64,000 nucleotides of DNA. Source: Scatomonas sp963930955 (GTDB lineage: Bacteria > Bacillota > Clostridia > Lachnospirales > Lachnospiraceae). The stretch is from contig OZ006967.1 in NCBI GenBank assembly GCA_963930955.1, positions 1,984,001 to 2,048,000 on the forward strand. The letters run 5' to 3'. This document shows positions 1 through 7,542 of this stretch, one piece after another. Made by a program: the position numbers and the translations under genes. The notes beneath the pieces were generated by a model. It was not told the origin of the DNA and ran no database searches. It saw only the letters and a list, made by a program, of their open reading frames with translations. The stretch's first letter is position 1. Each line of letters opens with the position of its first letter.

Positions 1-23
1 TGTCCCCCTGTACACTGATGCTA
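1..23. mobile_element. End of a small palindromic (MITE-like) element, cut by the window edge
   Basis: The first 23 bases match, with one substitution, the right terminal inverted repeat of the complete element at 63376-63579 (ending CACTGATGCTA). Only this end is visible; the rest would lie outside the window. The match ends in TA, like both ends of the complete copy. Confidence 0.7.
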
Positions 24-421
24 AGAAAAGTTGAGAGAGGGACCGTTGCAAAATCGAGAAATCTATGGAGCAGCGGTTCCATTTTTAATACAAAAAAGAC
101 CAGGGGAAGCCGCTCAAACTGCTGCAGACATCACACCTCTGGCGGTGCTACGGTAAGAATCAGGGATTTCTTTGAAATTACGGTAGAGGGATTCGGCGAG
201 CTACAGTAAGATTCAGGGGTTTCTTTGAAATTACGGTAGTGGATTTCGGCGAGCTACGGTAAGATTCAGAGGTTCCTTTGAAATTACGGTAGTAGGAAAA
301 TCAAAACACCTACAGAGCTCTTATTCGCTGTAAAAAGTTCTGCCGCATTAATTTGCTATGTGCTATGCTCCCTTCTAGGTAGTGCGACAGCCCTTTTTTG
401 TTCTGCCTCAATGAATCCGGC
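24..421. other. Non-coding region holding a tandem repeat
   Basis: About 400 bases between the element end and the stop codon of the DUF1638 gene. It contains the 53-bp tandem repeat at 148-296. Bases 24-147 and 297-421 show no convincing gene, promoter or terminator; the short open frames here have no recognisable protein and no good ribosome binding site. Confidence 0.6.
148..296. repeat. 53-bp tandem repeat, about 2.8 copies
   Basis: Units begin at 148, 201 and 254, each with CTAC(G/A)GTAAG and, about 30 bases later, TTACGGTAG. Units 1 and 2 also share the linker ending TTCGGCGAG; the third unit is truncated after TTACGGTAG. Within a unit CTACGGTAA and TTACGGTAG form an imperfect inverted repeat with one central mismatch, so each unit could fold as a small hairpin. 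Units differ by only a few substitutions and one single-base indel. Confidence 0.85.
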
Positions 422-1066
422 CTATATTGTGATTTCCGAATGGGGAGGGATCCGGCAGAACCGCTTTTCGTCCCAGGGACCGGTCAGAAGCTGCTGCAGA
501 TACTCCAGGGTGGCGGGAACGCAGACCCGTTTCAGATGCAGGATCTTTTCCGCTTCGGCAGTTTTTTCGTAAAGCTGCCGGATTGGGCAGGTTCCGGTAT
601 CTAAAAGGGCCAGTTCCCGGTAATGGCCGTACATCATACTTATAAGTTCATCAGCGGTTTCCGGGCCGTATGTTTCCCGCAGATTTTGATATTCAGAGAA
701 AAGATTGCTTTCTCCCCGGAGCCAGCCTTCCGTCATGTAAATTGCAGCATGATCTCTTCCGTAAGCGTTGCGGGCCGCGTCTGAGCCGAAGAACAGGGAG
801 ATGCAGTCTTCGATCCTTGGAAAAATGGTTTCGAAATCTCCGGTTTTCAGCCCGAGAACCGAATTGCCGCAGCGGCCGAAGCCCAGCAGCAGCCGCTGGC
901 AGCCGGAGATAGAATCCAGTTCCTCCTGCAGACGTTCATGAAGCTTTTTGGGCATATTGTGCAGTCCGGATTCGATCCAGAGCGGTTCCAGATCCAGACG
1001 ATTTCTCCGGATGATTGTTTCAATCTCGCTTTTCATGGTTTCACAGGCAAGCAATTTGGTGGTCAT
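422..1066 (-). CDS. DUF1638 domain-containing protein
   Basis: A 214-residue protein resembling the DUF1638 family, whose biochemical role is not established. It is soluble, with no signal peptide or membrane segment. Conserved-looking features are an N-terminal LLACETM motif and a GFGRCGNS motif near residue 65; both contain a cysteine, which might bind a cofactor or metal, but that is inference. The start overlaps the stop of the upstream AraC-type regulator by 4 bases (ATGA), so the two are translationally coupled and transcribed from the promoter upstream of the regulator. Confidence 0.75.
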   Translation of the reverse strand: MTTKLLACETMKSEIETIIRRNRLDLEPLWIESGLHNMPKKLHERLQEELDSISGCQRLLLGFGRCGNSVLGLKTGDFETIFPRIEDCISLFFGSDAARNAYGRDHAAIYMTEGWLRGESNLFSEYQNLRETYGPETADELISMMYGHYRELALLDTGTCPIRQLYEKTAEAEKILHLKRVCVPATLEYLQQLLTGPWDEKRFCRIPPHSEITI

Positions 1067-1986
1067 GGCAGAATCTCCTTTGTGTTATTTGACAGAAGGG
1101 CGGTGCTTTTCCGGTATTCTCTGGGGGAACACTGGTAAAACCGCTTAAACTGTTTGGAATAATATCCGGGATAATCGAAGCCGCAGGCGCTGGAAATATG
1201 AGCAATGCTGCGGCCGGGTTCGGACAGGAGCATCTCCGCGCTGCGCATAAGCCGGTATTTCAGCAGATACTGAATCGGGGAATCGCCGATGGCTCTCCGG
1301 AAGCAGCGGAGACATTCCCGTTCCCCGATATGGGCGGCGCCGGCGATCTCTTTCAGTCCTATGGCCTGGGAGAAATGGCTGTGCATATATTCCAGCATCT
1401 GCTCCATCCGCAGGGTATCCCCGTCCGGAGCCTGGCGGGGCAGCCGGAGAATGTCCTCAAATATCCGGAATACCTGCAGCAGGATCCGGGAAAGCTGTTC
1501 CCGGACCGTAAATTCATAGGCGAAAGCGTCTGCCCGCAGGGCTTCAAAGGCCTGAAGGAAAGAATCTTCCGGATGGTCCGGATGGTCCGCCAGCAGCACG
1601 CAGGTGAAGCCGGGACAGGACAGAAGGGGCTGTATATATTTGACAGCGAAGGCGGAACTGCTGCTTCCGGTCAGCAGCAGAGGCGAACATACCAGGGACT
1701 GAAGGATGCAGGGAGAGATGCCCTCTGCGTAATGCAGAGTATTGGAGTTGATCACTGCCAGTTCCCCGGCTTCCATAATAAATTCGTGAAAGGGCACCTG
1801 CAGCTTCAGGGTGCCTTTTTTTACATATACCAGTTCCAGTTCCTCATGCCAGTGCCAGGAGATTACCTGTTCTGTGCCGCCCTTCAGATGGGTTTCATAT
1901 CCGGCGCAGGGAAACTCCGGGGTTCCGTGGGGCTTCAGTTCTCTTCCCGCATGATTTCTATTGAGGCCGCATGTCTGTAAACTCAT
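1063..1986 (-). CDS. AraC family transcriptional regulator
   Basis: A 307-residue activator-type regulator. Residues about 30-110 form a cupin-like sensor domain (WHWHEELELVYV, then ELAVINSNTLHY), as in AraC proteins that bind small ligands. Residues about 190-295 form the double helix-turn-helix domain, with the typical ending CGFDYPGYYSKQFKRFYQ and then SPREYRK. The ATG at 1986 has AGAGGA upstream. It is the first gene of a two-gene operon with the DUF1638 gene and is divergent from an MFS transporter that is a likely target. The ligand cannot be read from the sequence. Confidence 0.9.
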   Translation of the reverse strand: MSLQTCGLNRNHAGRELKPHGTPEFPCAGYETHLKGGTEQVISWHWHEELELVYVKKGTLKLQVPFHEFIMEAGELAVINSNTLHYAEGISPCILQSLVCSPLLLTGSSSSAFAVKYIQPLLSCPGFTCVLLADHPDHPEDSFLQAFEALRADAFAYEFTVREQLSRILLQVFRIFEDILRLPRQAPDGDTLRMEQMLEYMHSHFSQAIGLKEIAGAAHIGERECLRCFRRAIGDSPIQYLLKYRLMRSAEMLLSEPGRSIAHISSACGFDYPGYYSKQFKRFYQCSPREYRKSTALLSNNTKEILP

Positions 1987-2018
1987 GATCTTTTCCTCTG
2001 CTAAGTCGTTTTTGTTTT

Positions 2019-2047
2019 ATTATATGTCCATAAACAAGTTGAATCAA
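2019..2047 (-). promoter_or_regulatory. Promoter of the AraC/DUF1638 operon
   Basis: On the minus strand, TTGATT, a 17-base spacer and TATAAT lie about 35 bases upstream of the AraC start codon. A weaker plus-strand candidate for the MFS gene (TTGAAT-17-TATTGT, 2039-2067) overlaps it, so one bound regulator could affect both directions. Confidence 0.6.
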
Positions 2048-2135
2048 GTGTTATATGGCGGTATTGTATTCATGCATAAAAACGGCGTCAGGATATACGG
2101 ACTGCCGGAGGATGTAAGTAGAGGAGGAATTAAAG

Positions 2136-3308
2136 GTGTTTCAGTTACTGCTTGGAATCATTTATCTTTCGTTTATCAGCCTGGGACTTCCGGACGGTCT
2201 GCTGGGTTCTGCCTGGCCATCAATCTATCCGCAGTTTCAGGTGCCTGTTTCTTATGCAGGGATTATTTCCATGATTATCTCTGTGGGAACAATACTTTCC
2301 AGTCTTCAGAGCGACCGGCTTACCCGGAAGCTGGGTACAGGAAAGGTAACAGCCATCAGCGTAGGGCTTACCGCGGCGGCGCTGTTTGGATTTTCGGTCA
2401 GTTCTTCTTTTTGGATGCTTTGTCTGTGGGCCATTCCCTACGGGCTGGGAGCAGGAAGTGTAGATGCTTCTTTGAATAATTATGTAGCCCTGCACTATGA
2501 AAGCAGACATATGAGCTGGCTTCACTGTATGTGGGGCGTGGGCGCTGCCGGAGGACCGTATATCATGGGGTTCGCTCTGACCAGGGGTATGAGTTGGACT
2601 GCTGGATACCGGATCGTCTTTATTCTTCAGGTGATTCTGACGTTGATCCTGGTTATGAGCCTTCCTCTGTGGAAAAAAAGACCGCAGGATGGTAAAGAGG
2701 TTTGTGGGGAGACAGCGCAATCCCTTTCCTTAAAAGAAATAATCAGGATTCCGGGTGCAAAGGAAGTTTTTATCTGCTTTTTCTGCTATTGTGCCATAGA
2801 ACAGACGGCAGGACTCTGGGCCAGCAGTTACCTGAACCTGTTTAAGGGGGTACCCAGTGAAACGGCGGCCACCTTTGCCAGCATGTTTTATATCGGCATT
2901 ACAGCAGGCCGGGCCCTCAGCGGCTTTTTTACCATGAAACGCAGCGATGTGCAGATGATCCGTCTTGGATGCGGCATCATCGGGGCGGGGGTTCTGATCC
3001 TTCTGCTGCCTTTAGGGGCGGAGGTATCTCTGGCGGGCCTGATCATTGTGGGCCTTGGCTGCGCGCCGGTCTATCCCTGCATCATTCATTCTACCCCGGA
3101 ACACTTCGGAGCAGAACGGTCCCAGGCTATTATCGGAGTACAGATGGCCTGCGCTTACGTGGGAAGCTGCATCATGCCGCCGGTTTTCGGTTTGCTGGCT
3201 AATCATGTTTCTGTGGGGCTGCTGCCGGTATATCTCCTGGTGATTCTGGTACTGATGATTGTCATGCATGAGAAACTTACTGAAAAAACCGGAAAGAAAA
3301 CCAGTTAA
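2136..3308 (+). CDS. MFS transporter
   Basis: A 390-residue integral membrane protein of the major facilitator superfamily, the normal length for 12 membrane helices. The N-terminal segment with GLPDGLLGSAWP, and the paired helical blocks of residues 1-170 and 210-380, are typical of the sugar/fucose-permease-like branch, but the substrate is unknown. GTG at 2136 follows GAGGAGG at good spacing. It is divergent from the AraC regulator. A GC-rich hairpin follows the stop. Confidence 0.85.
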   Translation: MFQLLLGIIYLSFISLGLPDGLLGSAWPSIYPQFQVPVSYAGIISMIISVGTILSSLQSDRLTRKLGTGKVTAISVGLTAAALFGFSVSSSFWMLCLWAIPYGLGAGSVDASLNNYVALHYESRHMSWLHCMWGVGAAGGPYIMGFALTRGMSWTAGYRIVFILQVILTLILVMSLPLWKKRPQDGKEVCGETAQSLSLKEIIRIPGAKEVFICFFCYCAIEQTAGLWASSYLNLFKGVPSETAATFASMFYIGITAGRALSGFFTMKRSDVQMIRLGCGIIGAGVLILLLPLGAEVSLAGLIIVGLGCAPVYPCIIHSTPEHFGAERSQAIIGVQMACAYVGSCIMPPVFGLLANHVSVGLLPVYLLVILVLMIVMHEKLTEKTGKKTS

Positions 3309-3318
3309 TGGGAATTTT

Positions 3319-3339
3319 GGGGGCTTTGCAAAAGCCCCC
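3319..3339 (+). terminator. Hairpin after the MFS gene
   Basis: A perfect 9-bp stem GGGGGCTTT / AAAGCCCCC with a three-base loop lies 10 bases past the stop codon. The following T-run is poor (ATTCTG), so termination may be partial. The loop region also contributes to a candidate promoter for gatCAB. Confidence 0.6.
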
Positions 3340-3354
3340 ATTCTGTTGTATACT
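3326..3354 (+). promoter_or_regulatory. Candidate promoter of gatCAB
   Basis: TTGCAA, a 17-base spacer and TATACT, with the -35 element inside the terminator hairpin of the preceding gene. The gatC start is 58 bases downstream of the -10 element. This is the best sigma-A-like match in the gap. Confidence 0.45.
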
Positions 3355-3411
3355 GGCTATCAGGTAAATGCGCAGACGGCTCCGGCATCCGGAGCCTGGA
3401 AAGGAGTATAG

Positions 3412-3705
3412 ATGGCAGAGAAGATCACAGACGAGACCATTGACTATGTAGGGATCCTGGCAAAACTGAAGCTCTCAGAACAGGAGCGGGAGGACGCCAA
3501 GGCGGACATGCAGAAAATGCTGGACTACATTGACAAATTGAATGAACTGGACACTGCCGGGGTAGAGCCCATGACCCATGTGTTTCCGGTAAAGAACGTA
3601 TTCCGGGAAGACGTGGTGGTCAACGGGGACGACCGGGAGCAGATGCTCGCCAACGCCCCGGAACAGAGGGACGGACAGTACCAGGTACCCAAGACAGTGG
3701 AGTAA
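3412..3705 (+). CDS. gatC: Asp/Glu-tRNA amidotransferase subunit C
   Basis: A 97-residue small subunit of the GatCAB complex, which converts misacylated Glu-tRNA(Gln), and often Asp-tRNA(Asn), to the amidated form. The sequence matches the family throughout: KLSEQE near residue 20, the M-x-x-ML-x-YIDKL helix, then the stretch with VEPMTH that wraps around GatA. ATG follows AAAGGAG. First gene of the gatCAB operon. Confidence 0.95.
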   Translation: MAEKITDETIDYVGILAKLKLSEQEREDAKADMQKMLDYIDKLNELDTAGVEPMTHVFPVKNVFREDVVVNGDDREQMLANAPEQRDGQYQVPKTVE

Positions 3706-3720
3706 GAGGAGGAGAAATAC

Positions 3721-5175
3721 GTGGATTTGATGGAACTCACAGCAGTGCAGCTTTCAGAAAAGATCCGTGCCGGAGAGATCCGGGTGGCGGAGGCGGTGCA
3801 GGCCGCCCTGGATGCCATTGAAGAGAAGGATCAGACCATCAACGCTTTTATTACCGTAGACCGGGATGGGGCGCTGAAAGCTGCGGAGGAGATACAGAAA
3901 AAAATAGACGCCGGGGAACTGACCGGGCCTCTGGCCGGCGTTCCGGTGGCGGTAAAAGACAATATCTGCACGAAAGGATTGAAGACCACCTGCGCCTCAA
4001 AGATCCTTTATAACTTTGTGCCCACCTATAACGCGGAGGTCATTGAAAACCTGCACCGGGCGGGTATGGTGGTCGTCGGAAAGACCAACATGGACGAGTT
4101 CGCCATGGGAAGCACCACGGAGACCTCTTTCTTCGGCGTCACCAGAAATCCCAGGAACCCGGAGCATGTGCCGGGAGGATCTTCCGGCGGCTCCTGTGCG
4201 GCAGTGGGCGCCGGGGAAGTTCTCTGCGCCCTGGGCAGCGACACCGGCGGCTCCATCCGTCAGCCCAGCTCTTTCTGCGGTGTTACCGGGCTGAAGCCTA
4301 CCTACGGCGCTGTCTCCCGGTACGGTCTTATCGCTTACGGATCCTCCCTGGATCAGATCGGGCCGGTAGCCCGGGATGTAAGGGACTGCGCGGCGCTGTT
4401 TTCTGTCATTGCTTCCCATGACCGGAAGGATTCCACCTCCGTGGAACTGGAGGATTATGATTTTATGGGGGCGCTCAAGGACGATGTATCCGGCCTGAAA
4501 GTGGGTATCCCCAACGAGTATTTCGGGGAAGGTCTGGATCCTCAGGTAAAGGAGCGGGTGCTGCACGCCGCCGGCCTTCTGGAGCAGAAGGGCGCGCAGG
4601 TAGAACACTTTGACCTAGGCATGCTGGAGTACGCTATCCCAGCTTACTACGTTATCGCCTCCGCCGAGGCCAGTTCCAACCTGGAGCGGTTCGACGGGGT
4701 AAAATACGGCTTCCGGGCGGAGGAGTACCGGGGCCTTCACGATATGTATAAAGAAACCCGGTCCCAGGGCTTCGGCCCGGAGGTGAAGCGGCGGATCATG
4801 CTGGGATCCTTCGTCTTAAGTTCCGGCTACTACGACGCCTATTATCTGAAAGCTCTGCGCACCAAGGCCCTGATCAAGAAATCCTTTGACGAAGCTTTTG
4901 CTAAATATGATGTGATCCTGGCTCCCGCGGCCCCCACAGCGGCGCCGAAGCTGGGAGAATCCTTAAGCGATCCCCTGGCCATGTATCTGGGAGACATCTA
5001 CACCGTTTCCGTAAACCTGGCGGGGCTGCCGGGCATCTCCGTGCCCTGCGGGTCTACCGGAGAGGGTCTGCCGGTGGGAGTACAGATCCTGGCAGACTGT
5101 TTTCAGGAAAAAACCATCCTGCAGGCGGCCTACACCCTGGAGCAGGCTCTGAGAAAGGAGGAGCAGCATGGCTAA
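3721..5175 (+). CDS. gatA: Asp/Glu-tRNA amidotransferase subunit A
   Basis: A 484-residue amidase-signature enzyme that releases ammonia from glutamine for transamidation. The Ser-cis-Ser-Lys triad is visible: Lys in PVAVKDNI near residue 79, the Gly/Ser-rich GGSSGGSC loop near 152-159, and the nucleophile region SDTGGSIRQPS near 172-182. GTG at 3721 is chosen because AGGAGG lies 7 bases upstream; the ATG at 3730 would be too far away. It overlaps gatB by 8 bases. Confidence 0.96.
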   Translation: MDLMELTAVQLSEKIRAGEIRVAEAVQAALDAIEEKDQTINAFITVDRDGALKAAEEIQKKIDAGELTGPLAGVPVAVKDNICTKGLKTTCASKILYNFVPTYNAEVIENLHRAGMVVVGKTNMDEFAMGSTTETSFFGVTRNPRNPEHVPGGSSGGSCAAVGAGEVLCALGSDTGGSIRQPSSFCGVTGLKPTYGAVSRYGLIAYGSSLDQIGPVARDVRDCAALFSVIASHDRKDSTSVELEDYDFMGALKDDVSGLKVGIPNEYFGEGLDPQVKERVLHAAGLLEQKGAQVEHFDLGMLEYAIPAYYVIASAEASSNLERFDGVKYGFRAEEYRGLHDMYKETRSQGFGPEVKRRIMLGSFVLSSGYYDAYYLKALRTKALIKKSFDEAFAKYDVILAPAAPTAAPKLGESLSDPLAMYLGDIYTVSVNLAGLPGISVPCGSTGEGLPVGVQILADCFQEKTILQAAYTLEQALRKEEQHG

Positions 5176-6598
5176 AGAATATGAAACCGTCATCGGTCTG
5201 GAGGTTCATGTAGAACTGGCCACCAAAACAAAAATTTTCTGCGGCTGTTCCACCGAGTTCGGAGGAGAGCCCAACACGCATACCTGTCCCGTATGTACCG
5301 GTATGCCCGGTTCTCTGCCGGTGCTGAATAAAAAAGTGGTGGAGTACGCCATGTCGGTAGGACTGGCCGCTAACTGCCAGATCCACCAGTACTGCCGGTT
5401 TGACCGGAAGAATTATTTCTACCCGGATAACCCCCAGAATTATCAGATCTCTCAGCTGTATCTGCCTATCTGCCATGACGGATGGATCGAGATCGAGACA
5501 GAGGGACAGAAGAAAAAAGTCCGCATCCACGAGATCCACATGGAGGAGGACGCCGGAAAGCTGATCCACGACGACTGGGAGGACTGTTCTCTGGTGGATT
5601 ACAACCGCAGCGGCGTGCCTCTCATTGAGATTGTTTCCGAGCCGGATATGCGCAGCGCAGAGGAGGTTATCGCCTATCTGGAGCAGCTGCGGATGATCGC
5701 TCAGTACGTGGGCGCTTCCGACTGCAAGCTGCAGGAAGGCTCCATGCGGGCGGACGTGAACCTTTCCGTCCGGGAAAAGGGCAGCGATACCTTCGGTACC
5801 CGGACGGAGATGAAAAACCTGAACTCCTTCAAGGCCATTGCCAGAGCCATTGAGGGAGAGCAGGCCAGACAGATCGATCTTCTGGAGGAGGGCCGTCCGG
5901 TGATCCAGGAGACCCGCCGCTGGGACGACAATAAAGGAGAATCCTATCCCATGCGCTCCAAGGAGGACGCCCAGGATTACCGGTATTTCCCGGATCCGGA
6001 CCTGCCTCCGGTAGAGATCAGCGACGCCTGGATGGAAGAGATCCGGGATTCCCTTCCGGAACTGCAGCCCGCCAAAAAGACCCGGTATATGGAAGAGTTC
6101 AAACTCCCGGCCTACGATGCTTCGATCCTCACGGAATCTAAGAAGCTGGCGGATCTTTTCGAGGAGACGGTAGCCCTGGGAGCTAACCCCAAAAAGGTGT
6201 CCAACTGGCTCATGGTAGAGACCCTGCGGCTTCTGAAAGAATACTCCATGGAACCGGAAGAGATCCGCTTTACCCCGGAAAACCTAAAGAAACTCATTGC
6301 TCTGGCGGAGGAAGGCTCCATTAACAGCAGTGTGGCCAAAGAAGTCTTCGAGCAGATGTTCAAAGAAAATGTAGATCCCCAGGTCTACGTGGAAGAGCAC
6401 GGGCTGAAGACCGTCAACGATGCCGGCGCCCTGGAGGCTGTGGTAAAGAAGGTTCTGGAGAACAATCCTAAGGTAGTGGAAGAGTACCGGGGAGGCAAGG
6501 AAAAGGTTCTTGGCTTCCTGGTGGGGCAGGTCATGAAGGAGATGAAAGGCAAAGCCAATCCCGCCATGGCCGGAGAACTGCTGAAAAAACTGATCTGA
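5168..6598 (+). CDS. gatB: Asp/Glu-tRNA amidotransferase subunit B
   Basis: A 476-residue subunit that binds the misacylated tRNA, phosphorylates the glutamyl carboxylate and receives ammonia from GatA. The catalytic cradle carries the family sequences GLEVHVEL near the N-terminus, CPVCTGMPGSLP, RFDRKNYFYPD and VDYNRSGVPLIEI. The C-terminal YqeY-like tail domain ends near the stop. Its start lies inside the 3' end of gatA, so the operon is translationally coupled. A strong hairpin follows. Confidence 0.97.
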   Translation: MAKEYETVIGLEVHVELATKTKIFCGCSTEFGGEPNTHTCPVCTGMPGSLPVLNKKVVEYAMSVGLAANCQIHQYCRFDRKNYFYPDNPQNYQISQLYLPICHDGWIEIETEGQKKKVRIHEIHMEEDAGKLIHDDWEDCSLVDYNRSGVPLIEIVSEPDMRSAEEVIAYLEQLRMIAQYVGASDCKLQEGSMRADVNLSVREKGSDTFGTRTEMKNLNSFKAIARAIEGEQARQIDLLEEGRPVIQETRRWDDNKGESYPMRSKEDAQDYRYFPDPDLPPVEISDAWMEEIRDSLPELQPAKKTRYMEEFKLPAYDASILTESKKLADLFEETVALGANPKKVSNWLMVETLRLLKEYSMEPEEIRFTPENLKKLIALAEEGSINSSVAKEVFEQMFKENVDPQVYVEEHGLKTVNDAGALEAVVKKVLENNPKVVEEYRGGKEKVLGFLVGQVMKEMKGKANPAMAGELLKKLI

Positions 6599-6604
6599 CG
6601 AACT

Positions 6605-6657
6605 TCTCCCGGAATGCTGAATACATTATCATAGATTCAGCATTTCGGGAGATTTTT
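6605..6657 (+). terminator. Strong hairpin and T-run after gatB, overlapping the next RBS
   Basis: An 18-bp inverted repeat (6605-6622 with 6635-6652, a single mismatch) has a 12-base loop and ends in five T. It is a good intrinsic terminator for gatCAB. Its 3' arm contains CGGGAGA, which is also the only plausible ribosome binding site for the subtilase starting at 6658. Confidence 0.85.
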
Positions 6658-7485
6658 ATGAAAAATCCATATGGACTTACGGGAAAAGGGATAGGCATTG
6701 CTTTCCTGGACACCGGTATTTTTCCTCATATAGAGTTCGATGCCCGGATCCTCTGCTTCCGGGATTTTCTTTTTGGCGGAAAACGCCCTTACGATGATAA
6801 CGGGCACGGAACCCACACGGCAGGGATTGCTTCCGGAGGCGCTGTAGGCGTGGCGCCGGAAAGTTCTCTAATTGCCTTGAAGGTACTGGACCGGAGAGGC
6901 AACGGGCAGAAACGGGATGTGCTCCGGGCCATGGAATGGCTGCTGCATAACCGGAACAAGTACGGAATCCGTATCGTAAATATTTCTGTAGGTACAACAG
7001 AGCAGGATCCGGAACTCCATCAGGCTCTGATACAGGGGGTGGAGAAGCTTTGGGACGCCGGCCTTCATGTGGTTACCGCCGCCGGGAATATGGGACCGGA
7101 GCCCGGCAGCGTCACTGCTCCCGGCAGCAGCCGGAAAGTGATCACCGTTGGATCCTCGGATATGCTGGTGGAACGTCAGGGAGTCTCCGGCCGGGGGCCT
7201 ACCCGGGACTGCGTCTGCAAGCCGGATCTGGTGGCACCTGGATATGAGATCCTCTCCTGCGCCCCCGGAGGGGACGGCAGGCGCTATGCCAGAAAAAGCG
7301 GCACTTCCATGTCCACTCCGGTGGTTTCCGGGGCGATCGCCCTGGCTCTGGAAAAAGACCCTGCGCTGACCAACGTGGAGGTCAAGATGCTCCTGAAGGA
7401 TTGCGCCGCGGATCTGGGGTATCCCCATAACCTGCAGGGCTGGGGGGAATTCCGGCTTGACAGCTTTTTAGAGAGGATAGTATAA
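6658..7485 (+). CDS. S8 family serine peptidase (minimal subtilase)
   Basis: A 275-residue subtilisin-like protease consisting of little more than the catalytic domain. The triad is intact: Asp18 in FLDTGI, His50 in NGHGTHTAG and Ser217 in GTSMSTP; Asn144 of AAGNMG would form the oxyanion hole. There is no signal peptide and only 17 residues precede Asp18, so it lacks the inhibitory propeptide found in secreted and most intracellular subtilisins. It is therefore predicted to be cytoplasmic. The ATG directly follows the T-run of the gatB hairpin. Confidence 0.9.
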   Translation: MKNPYGLTGKGIGIAFLDTGIFPHIEFDARILCFRDFLFGGKRPYDDNGHGTHTAGIASGGAVGVAPESSLIALKVLDRRGNGQKRDVLRAMEWLLHNRNKYGIRIVNISVGTTEQDPELHQALIQGVEKLWDAGLHVVTAAGNMGPEPGSVTAPGSSRKVITVGSSDMLVERQGVSGRGPTRDCVCKPDLVAPGYEILSCAPGGDGRRYARKSGTSMSTPVVSGAIALALEKDPALTNVEVKMLLKDCAADLGYPHNLQGWGEFRLDSFLERIV

Positions 7486-7486
7486 T
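7457..7486 (+). promoter_or_regulatory. Promoter of the isocitrate dehydrogenase gene
   Basis: TTGACA, an 18-base spacer and TATAAT lie in the last codons of the subtilase gene, about 57 bases before the icd start. Both hexamers match the consensus exactly, so icd is probably transcribed separately. Confidence 0.75.
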
Positions 7487-7542
7487 AAACCCCGGACAAA
7501 ACAATGGAAAATCTGATAGATCACTTGTAAATGGAGGAAACC

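Noticed and set aside
148..296. CRISPR array
   Set aside because: The segments between the more conserved blocks are themselves nearly identical, so there are no unique spacers; no cas genes are present.
1198..1980. 260-codon open frame antisense to the AraC regulator
   Set aside because: No family resemblance and no ribosome binding site; it lies fully over a clearly conserved gene on the other strand.
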